Of a stretch of DNA of 64,000 nucleotides, positions 10,823-22,800 are shown piece by piece. The notes beneath the pieces were generated by a model, which had not been told where the DNA came from, made no database searches, and saw only the letters and a program-made list of their open reading frames with translations. Position 1 is the first letter of the stretch, and each line of letters opens with the position of its first letter. The DNA lies in NCBI GenBank assembly GCA_033030425.1, contig JAUFSD010000012.1, positions 1,364,001 through 1,428,000 of the forward strand, given 5' to 3'. The position numbers were made by a program, and so were the translations under genes. Source of the stretch: Verpa conica. Lineage: Eukaryota > Ascomycota > Pezizomycetes > Pezizales > Morchellaceae.

Positions 10823-11425
10823 GTTGGCAGCGGTAACTTGATAGATTTCCAGAGATTTGGTTGTAGGTGATCAGAGCTGGTGAAGGAGAGCTTTCAGGAA
10901 GTGCGGCATGCATTAAATTAATAAATCTCAAGATTACAATCGTGTTGGACTGATAACGGCCGGCCGCGGAATATTCACACACAGGGATTATTCTTTAGGA
11001 GTAATAGCCACAATGTTAAGCTAGTATAAAAGTCCGGCCACTTATTGGCTCAATCCCCGGTTTGTCAATACCCAGTGATCGTCGTCATTAGCAGAGTGCG
11101 GGCTTGGACTATTCCGTGGACCGAGCGATTCGGGTCGCTTCCGGGTATATTGTAACAAAGATGCGGAAAAGCCACCTCACCCCCACAGCCACAGGCCTTT
11201 TCCGAGTGCCCTGAGGTTAATTCCGAACATCGAGTGAACAATAACCGGGTAGCCGGGTAGCCGGCAGGGTAAAATAACACCTCGGTTTATACAATACCTT
11301 TATTGTCACCAGATAGAATAACAATATATTTTCTCTATTTACCCCTCATAAGAACCTTCTTCATCATAACGAATATCTTCTTCAATACTCAGTTCATACC
11401 CGTCTAAAGATAGCACATAATAAAA
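10823..11425. promoter_or_regulatory. Divergent promoter region between A-T-R and AKR genes
   Basis: This 603-bp region separates two start codons pointing away from each other, so it probably carries both promoters. Visible landmarks are TATAAAA at 11025-11031 on the + strand and a short direct repeat, CCGGGTAGCCGGGTAGCCGG, at about 11245-11264 that could bind a regulator. No experimental support. Confidence 0.4.
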
Positions 11426-12560
11426 ATGTCGCTCGGAAGATCCTTTACGCTCAATTCAGGGTACAAGATACCAGCTATCGGACTGGGAACTTGGGTAAAT
11501 TACCCCTCTTTTTGATTAGTACCAGAAGCACTTATGCTAATGAGAACCCAGCTATCAAAACCTCTGGAAGTCGAGAAAGCTGTTGAAAGTGCCCTCAAAG
11601 CGGGCTACCGTCATATAGACGCTGCCTGGGTATACAAAAACGAGGCGGAAGTAGGTCAAGGAATTAAGGCCTCTGGAGTGCCAAGAGAAGAGATATTTGT
11701 AAGCTATCATATCAACGCCGGAAATTTCGAGGAAACCCTCGTTAATGTGTGGCATCTATTAGGTAACCTCAAAACTATGGAACAATGCGCACAGAGCTGG
11801 AGATGTTGAGAAAGCCCTCGATATATCACTGAGTGATCTACAGCTTTCATACGTAGATCTTTACCTCGTCCACTGGCCGGTAGCATTCGTCTCATCGCCA
11901 GAGGTCTTCCCGACAGAGCCAGAGACCGGCTTGATCGCTTTAGACAAAGTCCCCATTGAAGAGACATGGCGTGAATTGGAGCGCATGGTGGAGAAGGGAA
12001 AGGTCAGGAGCATTGGTGTTAGCAACTTCACCAAAGAAAAGATTGAAGAAATCTTAAAATTGTAAGTGTCTTGATCACCTATTTTGACCATAAAACCAAC
12101 AAAATACAGCGCAAAAATTCCGCCGGCAGTTAATCAGATCGAAGCTCATCCCTATCTGCAGCAGCCAGGGCTCCTAGAGTGGGCTAAAGAGAAGGGGATC
12201 GTCATCACCGCCTACAGCCCGTTGGGTAACAACATCTATAACATCCCAAGAGTCGTCGATGATCCGGTTGTTATAGATATAGCAAAAGGTCTCGGCAAGG
12301 AGCCTGCACAGGTCTTGATTGCCTGGGCGGTGCAGCGTGGCACTGTGGTACTCCCGAAGAGTGTCACTCCTTCCCGCATCGAAACAAACTTTCAGGATTT
12401 CGAGCTTCCTAAGAAAGCTTTCGACGAGATTAGTGCCCTGGAGCGTCATTTGAGGATGAACTACCCGATTAGGTGGGGCGAGGATGTTTTTGGGGAGAAG
12501 AGCGAGGCGATAGCTCAGCAGGCAGCGAGGGACTGGGCAGCGGCACAAAAGAAAGCATAG
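11426..12560 (+). CDS. Aldo-keto reductase (321 aa)
   Basis: Four exons: 11426-11494, 11552-11698, 11763-12061 and 12110-12560. The three introns (57, 64 and 48 bp) have GTAAAT/GTAAGC/GTAAGT donors and keep the frame. The product is a full-length NADPH-type AKR: N-terminal [11 protein letters not shown], then [18 protein letters not shown] (catalytic Asp46 and Tyr51), VTSKLW (Lys76), LYLVHWP (His109), IGVSNF and the cofactor loop [12 protein letters not shown]. The family reduces aldehydes and sugars to alcohols in the cytosol. Fungal relatives include glycerol/xylose-type and galacturonate-type reductases, and the sequence does not decide between them. Because it is divergent from the A-T-R reductase, it could reduce that enzyme's aldehyde product. 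Alternatively, with the aldolase downstream it could belong to sugar-acid catabolism. Confidence 0.93.
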
Positions 12561-13955
12561 ATGGAGTTCTTTCGATTCGTATATGGGACGGACTGGGATA
12601 TATGTATATAGGTCCTCTATAACGCTGCAATAAAGAAGTTGTGTATCAAGCATTTCGGTAGTTACTGTATAGGCGAATATACTTGTGAAACAGATTTCAG
12701 ATTACGACAAACACTGGGATATTAGATCTCTATTGATTGATAATACTAGCTTGACTCAAGGAACAAGGAGATATTAATGTAGGATAAGATTCTCTATAAT
12801 CTCAGTATATGCGATGCTAATTGTGGCCTAGCTCGGTGCTATCTAAACTCATTTTTGTTGTTGATTTTTATCTACCATAGTATAACTACCTTCTCATTCC
12901 TACCATGTTTTAGTACCGGTCTCTGCAAGTCATAAGCTATCACTCGTACGCCTTCGGGTAACTGTGTTTTAGTACTGGTACCGAATAGGCATAGTGGGAC
13001 CTGAGTATCATGGTAGTAGTTCTAGACTAGGAGCGGATATATATAGTAAACTTTCGTGAAGGGGCTGTCAAAGCAAGTAATCTATCTCCCGTTATTCGCA
13101 CATTTTCTATAAACTAGGCCTCCCCTGTTCAAGTGGTTACGCATATGCAGGGAGAATATTCTGCTTAGATCTTTCCTAGGGAGCTCACAGCCCTCACTCG
13201 CACACACCCCTCTAATATACTATGGCAGCCTTGTACTACAGTCCCAGCCGTGTCTACTATTTTATAGATCCTTAGTCAGTTTCTCTGGGATAGATGTTTT
13301 CTGAGTAAGCCAAAACCAAAAAAAAAACGGCTCGAGGGTTTTCAGGAGAATTTGTCAACACCTGCACGGCCACCGAAACGACAATGAGATAAATCTTTGC
13401 ATGGGTAGCCTTTACATGTAAAACCCTAGGATTACAAAAGGCCCATGATTACAATAACGGGAGAGACAAATAACCGGGACATGCAAGGTATGTGCGGGTT
13501 CTTTTGTGCGCACCGTCGGTGTTCGGCGGTTCTTGAAATACGCCTATGTGACCTGAGATTCGCTGGTAGCAAACCCGATAGAGTCAACCCCAGACGCACA
13601 AAAGGGATATTACTCCAATCGGGACTAGCCACGGATAACACAACGGCTGTCAATAAGCGAACCACCTTATTCCAACGGACAAGCGGCACGGAAAAACTAC
13701 ACCTGCTAGCCGACCAGCGGAGAAGTTTGATCAACCTACGTAGGCTATACTCCCGTACTACGGATCTCGAGAGAGAGAGAGGGGGTTTTATCGTATCCTC
13801 TACACTATTCATCGTAGCCGCGGAAAAACGAAAGAAAAAAAAATTTGAATACATATTATTTAAGATGCAGAGGAATTGACTTTGATGATAACGCTCAAAT
13901 TGCAACATTAACACTACATCATTTTACCACCTGGCAGAAAGAAAAAAAACTAAAA
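12561..13955. other. Intergenic, no gene seen
   Basis: AT-rich. Two similar phrases (TGTTTTAGTAC near 12905 and 12965) suggest an old small duplication. A (GA)n run lies at about 13770-13780. A 144-codon ORF at 13445-13879 is basic, has no recognisable domain and overlaps an antisense ORF, so I do not call it a gene. Confidence 0.4.
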
Positions 13956-15039
13956 ATGGCACTTTCCACTTCAGCTCAGAAGAACATTTCCATCCCAGTA
14001 AATGGTGTATGGGTCCCTGTACCGACATTTTTCACTGCTGCAAAACCGGGTCTCAAGAACTCGACCGCAAAACTAGATCTAGTCGCTCAAGCGAAGCATT
14101 CGATACATCTTGCAAAGTCCGGAATCGCCGGGATCGTCTTGCTCGGCTCGACCGGAGAAGTAGTGCACATCTCACGTCAAGAACGCAATGAGTTGGTCTC
14201 GAGCGTTCGCGCAGCTCTCGATAAAGAAGGGTTCAGTCAGTTCCCTCTTATGGCGGGAACGACGTCATCTACTATCGATGAAACGGTGGAGTTGTTGAGT
14301 GATGCGGCCTCGAATGGGGCCCAGTATGGGCTGGTGTTGGCACCTGGGTACTTTTCACCCCAAGTAAGCCAGGCGAATATCGCTGCCTGGTACGAAGCCG
14401 TAGCAGATGAATCACCGATCCCTATCCTCATGTAAGTGAACCTAAAGATGAAAGTCACATACCGAGCTTTCCGAGGCTGAAGGGGGAACAAAAATGTTTA
14501 GATATCATTACCCGGGAGTTTCAAACAACGTCCCCCTGTCGATAGACACATTCGAAAGACTCTCCCTGCACTCTAATATCGTAGGGGCAAAGTTTTCACA
14601 CGGAAATGTTTCCCACCATGCTCAAGTAGCTCTGAGCCCGAAAATAGATCACTCCCGCTTCCGACTTTATAGTGGGCAAGGCCAACAGCTACTACCCGTT
14701 GTCATGGTTGGTGGTGCTGGGGTCATTGATGGTCTTGCTGCCTCGTTCCCGCTCACTGTTACTCGGTTGTACAAGCTATCAACTACATTCCCATTCGATC
14801 AGGCTGCTTTGGAAGAGGCTCGTAAGTTGCAGTACCTAGTCAGTGCTGCGAGCGAGTTGATTTGTGTTAAGTGGGGGGTCATTGGGATTAAAGAGGCGGT
14901 CTACAAAATATTGGGTATTGGGAATATGGACGGTGGAAGATTACCAATTGCAGGTGGCGTTGATGGGATTGGCGGTGATTGGAGTGTTCTAGATACAACA
15001 ATTTCTGAGCTTAAGAAGATAGAAGCATCTTTAGCTTGA
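13956..15039 (+). CDS. DHDPS/HOGA-type class I aldolase (337 aa)
   Basis: Two exons, 13956-14431 and 14502-15039, with a 70-bp intron (GTAAGT...TTTAG). The protein follows the dihydrodipicolinate synthase/N-acetylneuraminate lyase fold: GVWVPVPTFF near the N-terminus, the substrate carboxylate loop GSTGE (residues 64-68), APGYFSPQ, YHYPGV (the Tyr usually in YNYPG) and IVGAKFSHGN, where Lys189 is the expected Schiff-base lysine. The C-terminal part has the usual helices. Fungal members of this superfamily cleave or form 4-hydroxy-2-oxo acids with release or uptake of pyruvate (HOGA, 2-keto-3-deoxy-galactonate aldolase and others). True lysine-pathway DHDPS is not expected, because fungi make lysine through aminoadipate. 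The gene lies in the same direction as the AKR and the MFS gene, with ~1.4 kb before it and ~1.9 kb after. Confidence 0.88.
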
Positions 15040-16890
15040 AAATTACGAGAGTTGGGGCTTGTATGTAGATCTTCAATGTATATTACGATGATCATAAAAA
15101 GGTTTTTGTTGGGGAGTCTGCGTTATATTGTGCTGAGTATCGTACGGTGATTAGAAAAAGCATATAGTTCGGCCCGAGGAGTACTTCTATGGCAATAATA
15201 CCGCTAGTTGACATGGTCCGGAGAATAGTAAACATTTTCTTCCGGGCAAAGGTTGTTCCGAGGTCTACAGATTGATATAGGGAACACATTACCAGATCCT
15301 AATGATTCCGTATAAATTGATACAATAGAATTAACAAAAAAATTTCTTTATATGATTCTCTGAACCTACCATGACTTGGCTATTTGTACTTAATGAGGTA
15401 TAAGTACATTGTACATACATTAGTTTTGGGGTTGAAATAAAGTTCCTCCCCCCAGAAAATCAGCACTAAGCATTTCCTTGGCATGTTGGCAAATTCCAAC
15501 TTGGAGATAGGCTGGCCTTGTACACATGCCGCTATCACACTTTACAGAAACAGGAACATAATATTATTCCTTGCATTTTCAGCGCTCCAGAACACCGATC
15601 TGAATAGCCCCGCAGTTTGCCACCCATGCCAAAGCACCAAGCATATCGCTTCTCATGCAGTCTACAATCAATCAGATGATACATAGTCGTACTAATCAAG
15701 CGTTTCCGGAATACGGTAGCGGGGAGTGACATGTCTATCCAACAAGATTACTTTGTATCTTGGCTTTGTTCCCCAACAGGATGCAATTCACTTAGAGCGT
15801 ATGTAATTTAGATAAAATACCGTATGGGGAGCACTATATTCTGTCGGTAGAATGTGATGGTAGGCGAGATATAGTGTTCCTTGTTGCCGGAAGAGCTTGA
15901 TGGCGAATATACATATGCCTAAATTGTTTTTTAGAATAAGACCACTTTGACACGGCCTTGGTATCTATCTGGTGCCCCGCGTTCCGGATAAGTGGTCAGA
16001 AGTCCGTGATTTTGAGATCGCACACTCTTTCGAACTTCAGTAGTATAGTTACGCAATTCGGGAATGCTGTCTTGTATTTGTGATTACGAGCTATATATAG
16101 CGGTATGTACTTTCCGCCTAAATAAATACCCCTAACATAGTAGGATATAAGATATGTAGGAGGAAGAGGGGCAATTAAATGTATTACATTTCAAGCTGAA
16201 ATCATTACCCGTGGTGTCATATCAAGGTGAAGCAATAGATAACAGTAAGGAAGAACCTGCCAAAAGGCCACATTAGTTTAAGCATTGTAGATCTCTCGCT
16301 GATCAGTCCAGGGTTATATAGATATACATATTTATGGAAAAGAGCAACTCAGATGATTTCTGATTAGTACAGACTCTTTTGGGGTATTTTCTCCTTAGGA
16401 TTTGATACCCAAGACGATTACCGAACAACTGGCATTGCCTAAGGCCCTCTATAGTATGGGTTAAGCTTTGATGTGATCCGGAAACGCATACAGATAAAGC
16501 ATGCCCAGAGTAGCCGGTCCGGATGCTTTTCCAGTCCAATACCCGGCTTCCCGATTGGTCGGAAAAGCAGAACTTCCTGGGTACGGTGGTGTAACTAGAT
16601 AGAACCCAATACCCTGCAGATCCGGGGGGGATAATTGCGGAGATGGAGACACACGCGTATGCAAGCCGCGGGCACAAGTAATTCATACCCCACACCAAGC
16701 TAATGCCCAGTTTCGCTTAGGGCCGTGCGTGGAGAAAAACGGCTTTAGAACTTGTTAGATAAAGACCCCCCGTACAGACCGTTCACTTCCCTTTTTTCTT
16801 CTTTCACCAGAGCACTCCTGCTTTTTTCAATACTCAAGGAGAACTCTCTCTCTGCGTACCGAGATTTTTCATTGACCAACACCAGCAAAG
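15040..16890. other. Intergenic, no gene seen
   Basis: AT-rich, with scattered short ORFs on both strands. No ORF has a convincing domain or intron. The last ~100 bp (about 16790-16880) are CT-rich, as is common just upstream of fungal start codons, and probably form the MFS leader. Confidence 0.4.
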
Positions 16891-18930
16891 ATGTCGGAAC
16901 CACTGAGTAAACCTGATCCAATAAGGAGATCAATCGATAAACAGAGTCTGGAGCAAGTCGACGATATAACAAAGCCAGTCGTCCAAAGGGATTACAGTGG
17001 TGCCACTATAAAGACTGACCCAGTAGAGATTGCTTTGGTTAAGAAGCTAGACTATACTATCTTGGTGCGTCTTCCAAGAGCTAACAAATAATAAAACGAA
17101 AACTAACAACCTTCAAGCCAGTGCTATGGATTATGTACTTCTTGGTGGGTTCAATGATTTAATCCTTGAGAGTTTCAGAGGCTAACTATAATTAGAACTT
17201 TCTGGTATGTCATGAGTTGCCGCCAACTGGCTACTACTAGCTATTAAATTAGTAGAGTACCAATCACTAAGACCTTGTTTAGGACAGGAACGCAATTATC
17301 AATGGAAAGCTCGATGGCCTTGCGGAGGACTTGAATCTAAAGGGCAGCGAGTACCAGACCTGTATCTCAATTCTCTTTGTAGGGTAAGTGCTACCAGTAT
17401 CATGATATCAGTCTCTCTATTAACACCCGTTAGTTATCTTGCCGGGCAAGTTCCTTCAAATATGATTCTCACCCGCGTTCGCCCGTCACTTTATATGGGA
17501 GGTAAGAGTGCAAGCGCCACACCACTAGGCGAGAAAAAGCTAATGGTCAAATTAGGGTTCATGGCAATCTGGGCGATAGTCTCAGGAGTAACGGGTCTTG
17601 TCAAGGATTATAAAGGAATGCTCATTTTGAGATTCTTCTTGGGTGTGACAGAAGCTCCAGTAAGCGCTTTAATTACATATTTCTTGGGGGAAGCTCCTAA
17701 CTTAAACAAATAGTACTACCCTGGGGCACTATATATCCTTACTAGTTTTTATACCCGCAAGGAAGTAGCTGCTCGGATGGCAATCTTTTACACTGGTAAT
17801 ATTGGATCCAACGCATTTGCGGGTTTGATCGCAGCCGGGATTTTCAACGGTATGGACGGATTGCATGGATTGGAAGGCTGGAGATGGTAAGATATACACT
17901 CTATGCCTCTAGTTAAAGATGTGAGGCTAGTATGAATTAGTGAAGATGAGAATCTACTACATACTTGCCATCCTTTTGTATGAGATTTTCTGACAAGGAA
18001 ATTCAGGCTTTTCATCATTACAGGGGCTATCACCTTCGGGGTTGCACTCATATCAATGTATCTTCTTCCCGACACACCTCTAACCACCCGCTGGTTGACC
18101 CCTGAGCAACGTCAACTGGCCCATGACAGAATTGTGCGAGATACGACCGAATCAGCCGGCACCGCCACGACCTGGGAGGGCTTCAAACAAGCCATCTTTG
18201 ACTACCGTACCTGGTTATTCTGTCTCATGTTCAATTTCCATCTTACTGCGTATGTACTCCTACTCCATCTAGGGGTTTTTCCAGAAAACTAACAGTCATG
18301 CGCTCTCAAGTAATGGGTTCAAAAACTTCTTCCCGAGTGTGGTCAAAACCCTTGGGTTTAGCACAACTGTCACTCTCGCCCTCACCTGCCCACCTTATCT
18401 GTTTGCATGCTTCACCAACATCTTTGTGTGCTGGAGCTCAGGCCGATTCAACGAGAGGACCTGGCACATCACCGGATCCAAAGCGGTTGCTATCATCGGC
18501 TTTGTACTTTCAATGTCTACCCTAAATGTTTCAGCCCGTTACGTTGCTATGATGATCTTTACTGCTGCGAGTACGTATCCCCAAGTACCCCTCCCCTTTT
18601 ACTCGATATTCACCCTTACTAATAATAATCCTAGCATATGGAGTAAATAATATTGTAATTTCATGGTGTGGATCAGTATTGGGACAGACTCCGGAAAAGA
18701 AGGCAGTAGTGTTGGCAATTGTCAACACACTAGGAAATGTTTCTTTCGTATATACTCCGTACCTATGGCCAGACAGTGGCGCGCCCCGATACGTCATGGC
18801 AATGTCGTCCAGCGCCGCGTTCTCGGCGGGTGTAGTGATCATTGCGTGGATCCTTAAGTTTATTCTAATAAGGCAGAATAAGAAGATCAGAGAGAGCGCG
18901 GACGAAGATGTCATGCTTTATCCTTACTAA
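16891..18930 (+). CDS. MFS transporter, Dal5-like anion:cation symporter family (492 aa)
   Basis: Ten exons: 16891-17064, 17118-17144, 17196-17204, 17283-17383, 17434-17501, 17556-17659, 17714-17886, 17998-18249, 18296-18570 and 18635-18930. All junctions keep frame and total 492 aa. Family signatures recovered by the splicing include PVLWIMYFLNFLDRNAI, GYLAGQVPSNMILTRVRPS, FFLGVTEAP, YYPGALYILTSFYTRKE, LPDTPLTTRWLTPEQR, GFKNFFPSVVKTLGF and VLGQTPEKKAV. These are typical of the ACS group (allantoate, nicotinate, pantothenate and other carboxylate permeases, TC 2.A.1.14). Twelve membrane helices are expected. The third exon is only 9 nt (AAC TTT CTG, NFL) but is needed to complete YFLNFLDRNAI. 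The substrate is not predictable. Its position after the reductases and aldolase suggests uptake or export of a related organic acid. Confidence 0.93.
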
Positions 18931-19341
18931 GGGGTTTTTCATGGGAAATAGGTCAAAGGCAAAACTGGGTAACGAGAGGTTTTGGGGAAAAAAAAGAAAA
19001 AAAACTACAGAGTAAGGATTTTATGATGTTATGTAAAGTTTTAACGTAGGCGGGTGAATTCTATAGTGGGCGGTTTATTTATGCGATTTTGCTGCTTTTG
19101 TTCGCAACGAATGTGATTATTTCTTGTAGTTAATAGGGAAAGCTTTTATAACACTGCCTTTATATCCCATCCTGACTCATTAGGGTATTGGATCGCTTAC
19201 CAATAAATCAAGTTTAGGTCGGTTGCAGCCAGTTTTGAAACCTGTCTGGGGGCCAGAGCTTTATTTATTGGTAGGTATTTACAATGGGCGCCTGAACCCT
19301 CCATCACACAACCACAAGCTACGAGTTTCTACGAACTTTTT
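18931..19341. other. Intergenic, no gene seen
   Basis: Poly-A-rich stretch after the MFS stop codon (18988-19006) and the presumed promoter of the next small gene. Nothing else is recognisable. Confidence 0.4.
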
Positions 19342-19817
19342 ATGAACTTTCAAGACAACGAAAAAGCCAAGAGGTAAATTCCTAAACTTCTTACACGACC
19401 TGTGAATCACCTACTCTCCATATTCCCTTTATCGCTAGAGTGGTGGTATTAATTGCAATCTCACAGCCCACCATGTCCGCATTCTTCGTCTGGCACCAAA
19501 AGGCTGCACTAGTCGCCGAACTCCGTTTCAAATGGAAAGATTCAGACGGCACAGAACACACCTATAGCGGGAAACGGCAGTGCGCTCCTACTCTGAGTAC
19601 ATATGACCTAATCAGAGAGGTCGGGATCCCTGACGGAACCAAGAATGTCACCGTTGGGGCCTACTGTGTTGGAGCCTACGATCCGTATGACTGTACCATC
19701 ACCTTCGATGTTGCCGCAGGAGGCACGAAAATCGAGTATGGCTTATATGGGACCATTTTCGGAACGTGGGTTGAGTGCCTTCCAGATACATCTCTTCCAG
19801 CCCAGGCGCAAGATTGA
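19342..19817 (+). CDS. Small unknown protein, probably beta-rich (136 aa)
   Basis: Two exons, 19342-19373 and 19439-19817, joined across a 65-bp intron (GTAAAT...CGCTAG); AG|A at the junction keeps frame. A shorter reading starts at ATG 19473, which sits in a good context (CCACC) and gives 114 aa, leaving the intron in the leader. The body alternates hydrophobic and polar residues (ALVAELRFKWKDSDG, KNVTVGAYCVGAYDPYDC, KIEYGLYGTIFGTW), suggesting a compact beta-sandwich. Four cysteines are present. There is no clear signal peptide. I do not recognise the family. It is in line with the preceding AKR-aldolase-MFS genes. Confidence 0.6.
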
Positions 19818-22800
19818 ACTTATGAGGGCTCTAATATGGTGGATAATGGTTATATTTATGTATTACTAGTGCTGTGGTTAGAGATGAGTAGAGGGTTTCA
19901 AGAGCTATGGTACAAAAAGATTATGTATTTCTCTATACAGCACACTACTACCAGTGCATTTTATTTCACAGTCAATGGCGAAACCTAATTTCAATCCCCC
20001 TTCTACCTCTACCTAATGATCTCTGATCCTAGTACTCTAAATCTTAGCACTACTTGTAATAAAATGCTTCCGGTACCTAGAAGCGGAACGCCACTACGTA
20101 CCGTATAATCTAGGGAAACTAATGCTCACTAACCATACGTATACTGCTCTACTCTACCACTAAAGACTAGTTCTCACTACTAATTATGATTGATTATATA
20201 ATCATAGATAGAGGAACTGGGTTGTACCCATTAATTGGTAGCTAGAGCTGTAGGTATTTAAGCCTCTTGGCTTGTAAGAACTTAATGAAATAACCGCTAC
20301 GAGGTGCGACCATCGCCGCCAATATAGGATGGTTTAATAAGCAATTTTTATCACGTACGGTTATTGTTTCACTGCCACCAGGCTGGGTTGTATCAGGTTT
20401 ATTAGGACTATAGCATGGATAATAACATAAGGATCTACATGACTAGGACTAAACTCTGAAAACTAAGACCCACTTGCGTACCCTCGGGTAGATATATAGA
20501 ATTCTTATCAAATTTTTGCCAGTACAGGTATCCCGATATTGAAATTGTCATCTACTTATATGATCTCTAGTGATAGAGCCGCAAAATTAGGGGATCAGGT
20601 GCCTACAAATTCCACAAACACAGCTATAAACCGAGTATTAACTAACCGCTATACCGTTTCAAGTTTGGAATAATTCTTAGGGGGGTAACAAAACTTACAC
20701 CAGGCGTTCTCGGCAAAATCGGCACGGATACTATAGCTAGCTACACTAGACAGTTGTTTTTAAGTACTACTAGAAGTGTTCTATGATTAGTAAACTCCCA
20801 GATATATAGAGAAAAACAACAATCTAGAAATTTACAGTCTCCGGTAGAATTAGTGCGAAAATATGGCACACTCAGGACTCAGAGGTCTGATTGGCATTTG
20901 GTGTTTTCAAAGACTGTACCTGACTCCTATCTTATTCCACCGGTATATTATGTAATATTCTTAACTAATACGATATCTTTCATGTTGTAGCTTCTTAACA
21001 TGAGCAAACCCTCCTATGGCAAGGCAGAGATGATCCATACTACCTCCACAGGACGATATCGGTACTTATGTCACGTGCTACTATTGCTCACGCAAGCCAA
21101 TCCATATCTTCCGTGGGTGGTATCTCCTAGGGCAATTCTGAGGCCTCTAAATTTCTAGGCTTATTACGGGAACGAAGAATACTAATTAGTCCCAGCTCAG
21201 AATTCGTATCTCATCAGATGGCAGAAAATACAGCACTCCACGGTGCTTTAACAACTTTCCCGGAAAGCGAAGAGGCTCCGCCTCCCCCCTTCCTGACGGT
21301 TCAGATTACCCCGAGAAGCAAGGTAGTCGTGGAAATTCCCTTGGGATATCTCTTAAATATATATAAAAACCCTAGACGTACTCAGTAATCATATAGTCCG
21401 GCTATGCAACTACGAGAGATGGCTATAGATAGAAGAAACTAGATGAATCTTTCGGAAGAGATGAGTTAATTCTTCAGCTATAGCTAGCTTATGGGGTATT
21501 GTTACTATAGACCTAGTACAAGACTCGAGTGCAGTCTACGCGAGAGTTGCGATCGAAGAATGACGCACTGCGGGCTACGTTGCATAGTCTTTAGCTTAAG
21601 CCGATAGCTAGACAAGGTATGATTACCGCACGACGCATGATAGGCGGGAGTACCAGGCAGGCTCAATCTCTGGGGGGCTTCATGTGTTGTCGGGGGGGGT
21701 GCTGCACCATTATCTATTCTTGGTTGGCTCCAGAGATATTGTAGGGCCCAAATGATGTACGGAATAGGAGACTTCGTACCGCATCCATGGCCTAATTGGT
21801 GGCTTTCTGTGATGAACCTCACTGGGTGACGGAAAAAGGATCAGAAAGCACGGGGGTCAAACCCCCCCCCCGGTGCGAGGTTTTGTTATTTGGATATTTT
21901 TTATCTTCGTGCCATAAGGTAGAGTCGATGGTAAACCTTAGGTATATATCAAATACCCGAAGATCACTCTCCATGTCATTACAATTCACCGGTTCCGAAT
22001 ATCACTCTTCACTAATAAGCTTGAAAACGGGTGATAGTGGGTGGCTATGCAAGCCCCGTCCCTCCCTCTACTCTTTTGCCCCCCCTTACCTCTATTGTTT
22101 TAGAAAGTCCTATCATAGATGCAGAATACCCAATAATGATGGAGGTACAGACCTAAACCCATCATTGCTAGATCAAAAACATAACCAGTGATACGCCTGA
22201 GAACGTAACGAAATACTTAGGTCGATTGCAGCCGACACTATCACCAAGATCTACAAAAAGAGATTTATCGCTTTTGTTACACAGTTTCAGCCATTACCTG
22301 TAGTGCAACCTTAATTGTAGCCCAAGCTAGTAGCCGCGCTGGGAATAATCAATAACACGGCACTTGGGTATATCCCCCAGTAGTAACTGTAATCAGGTAC
22401 CCCAAATACCTAAAATCCCTGCTACAAGCCAAGCAGAGATCCTGATAGCTATCTTGACTTGATATGATTTCTTTTTTTACTTTTTTAGCCAGGGTAACCC
22501 GTTTTCGATATTGCAGGGGACATTGCTTAAAGCCACCAACACCAGATACAAGAAAAAAACTCAGTTCAGCAATGAGCGCAAGTTCATAAAGCATCAATTG
22601 AACGCCTATGGTATGCTTAGACCTGACCTCCTACCCGAGAAGGTACAATGTTGGCTAAGAGTTCCTATCTCGGCTACTTTAGAACACAATATGGTCTTAT
22701 AGTTCTTGAGGTATTTCTAAGAAATGCGATGGGGTGATTTTTCATATGAGGACTCCGATATAGAGATAGACTAACATGAATTAGAATTTGGGGCTTTATT

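Noticed and set aside
10728..10982. Alternative upstream start for the A-T-R gene in another frame
   Set aside because: It does not join the conserved frame without an extra intron, and the ATG at 10822 opens the correct frame directly.
13445..13914. Overlapping 144-160 codon ORFs on both strands
   Set aside because: No domain, basic composition on one strand, and mutual antisense overlap in the leader of the aldolase gene.
21796..22191. 131-codon ORF
   Set aside because: Contains a poly-C-encoded Pro run, no domain, no introns; surrounding DNA is repeat-like.
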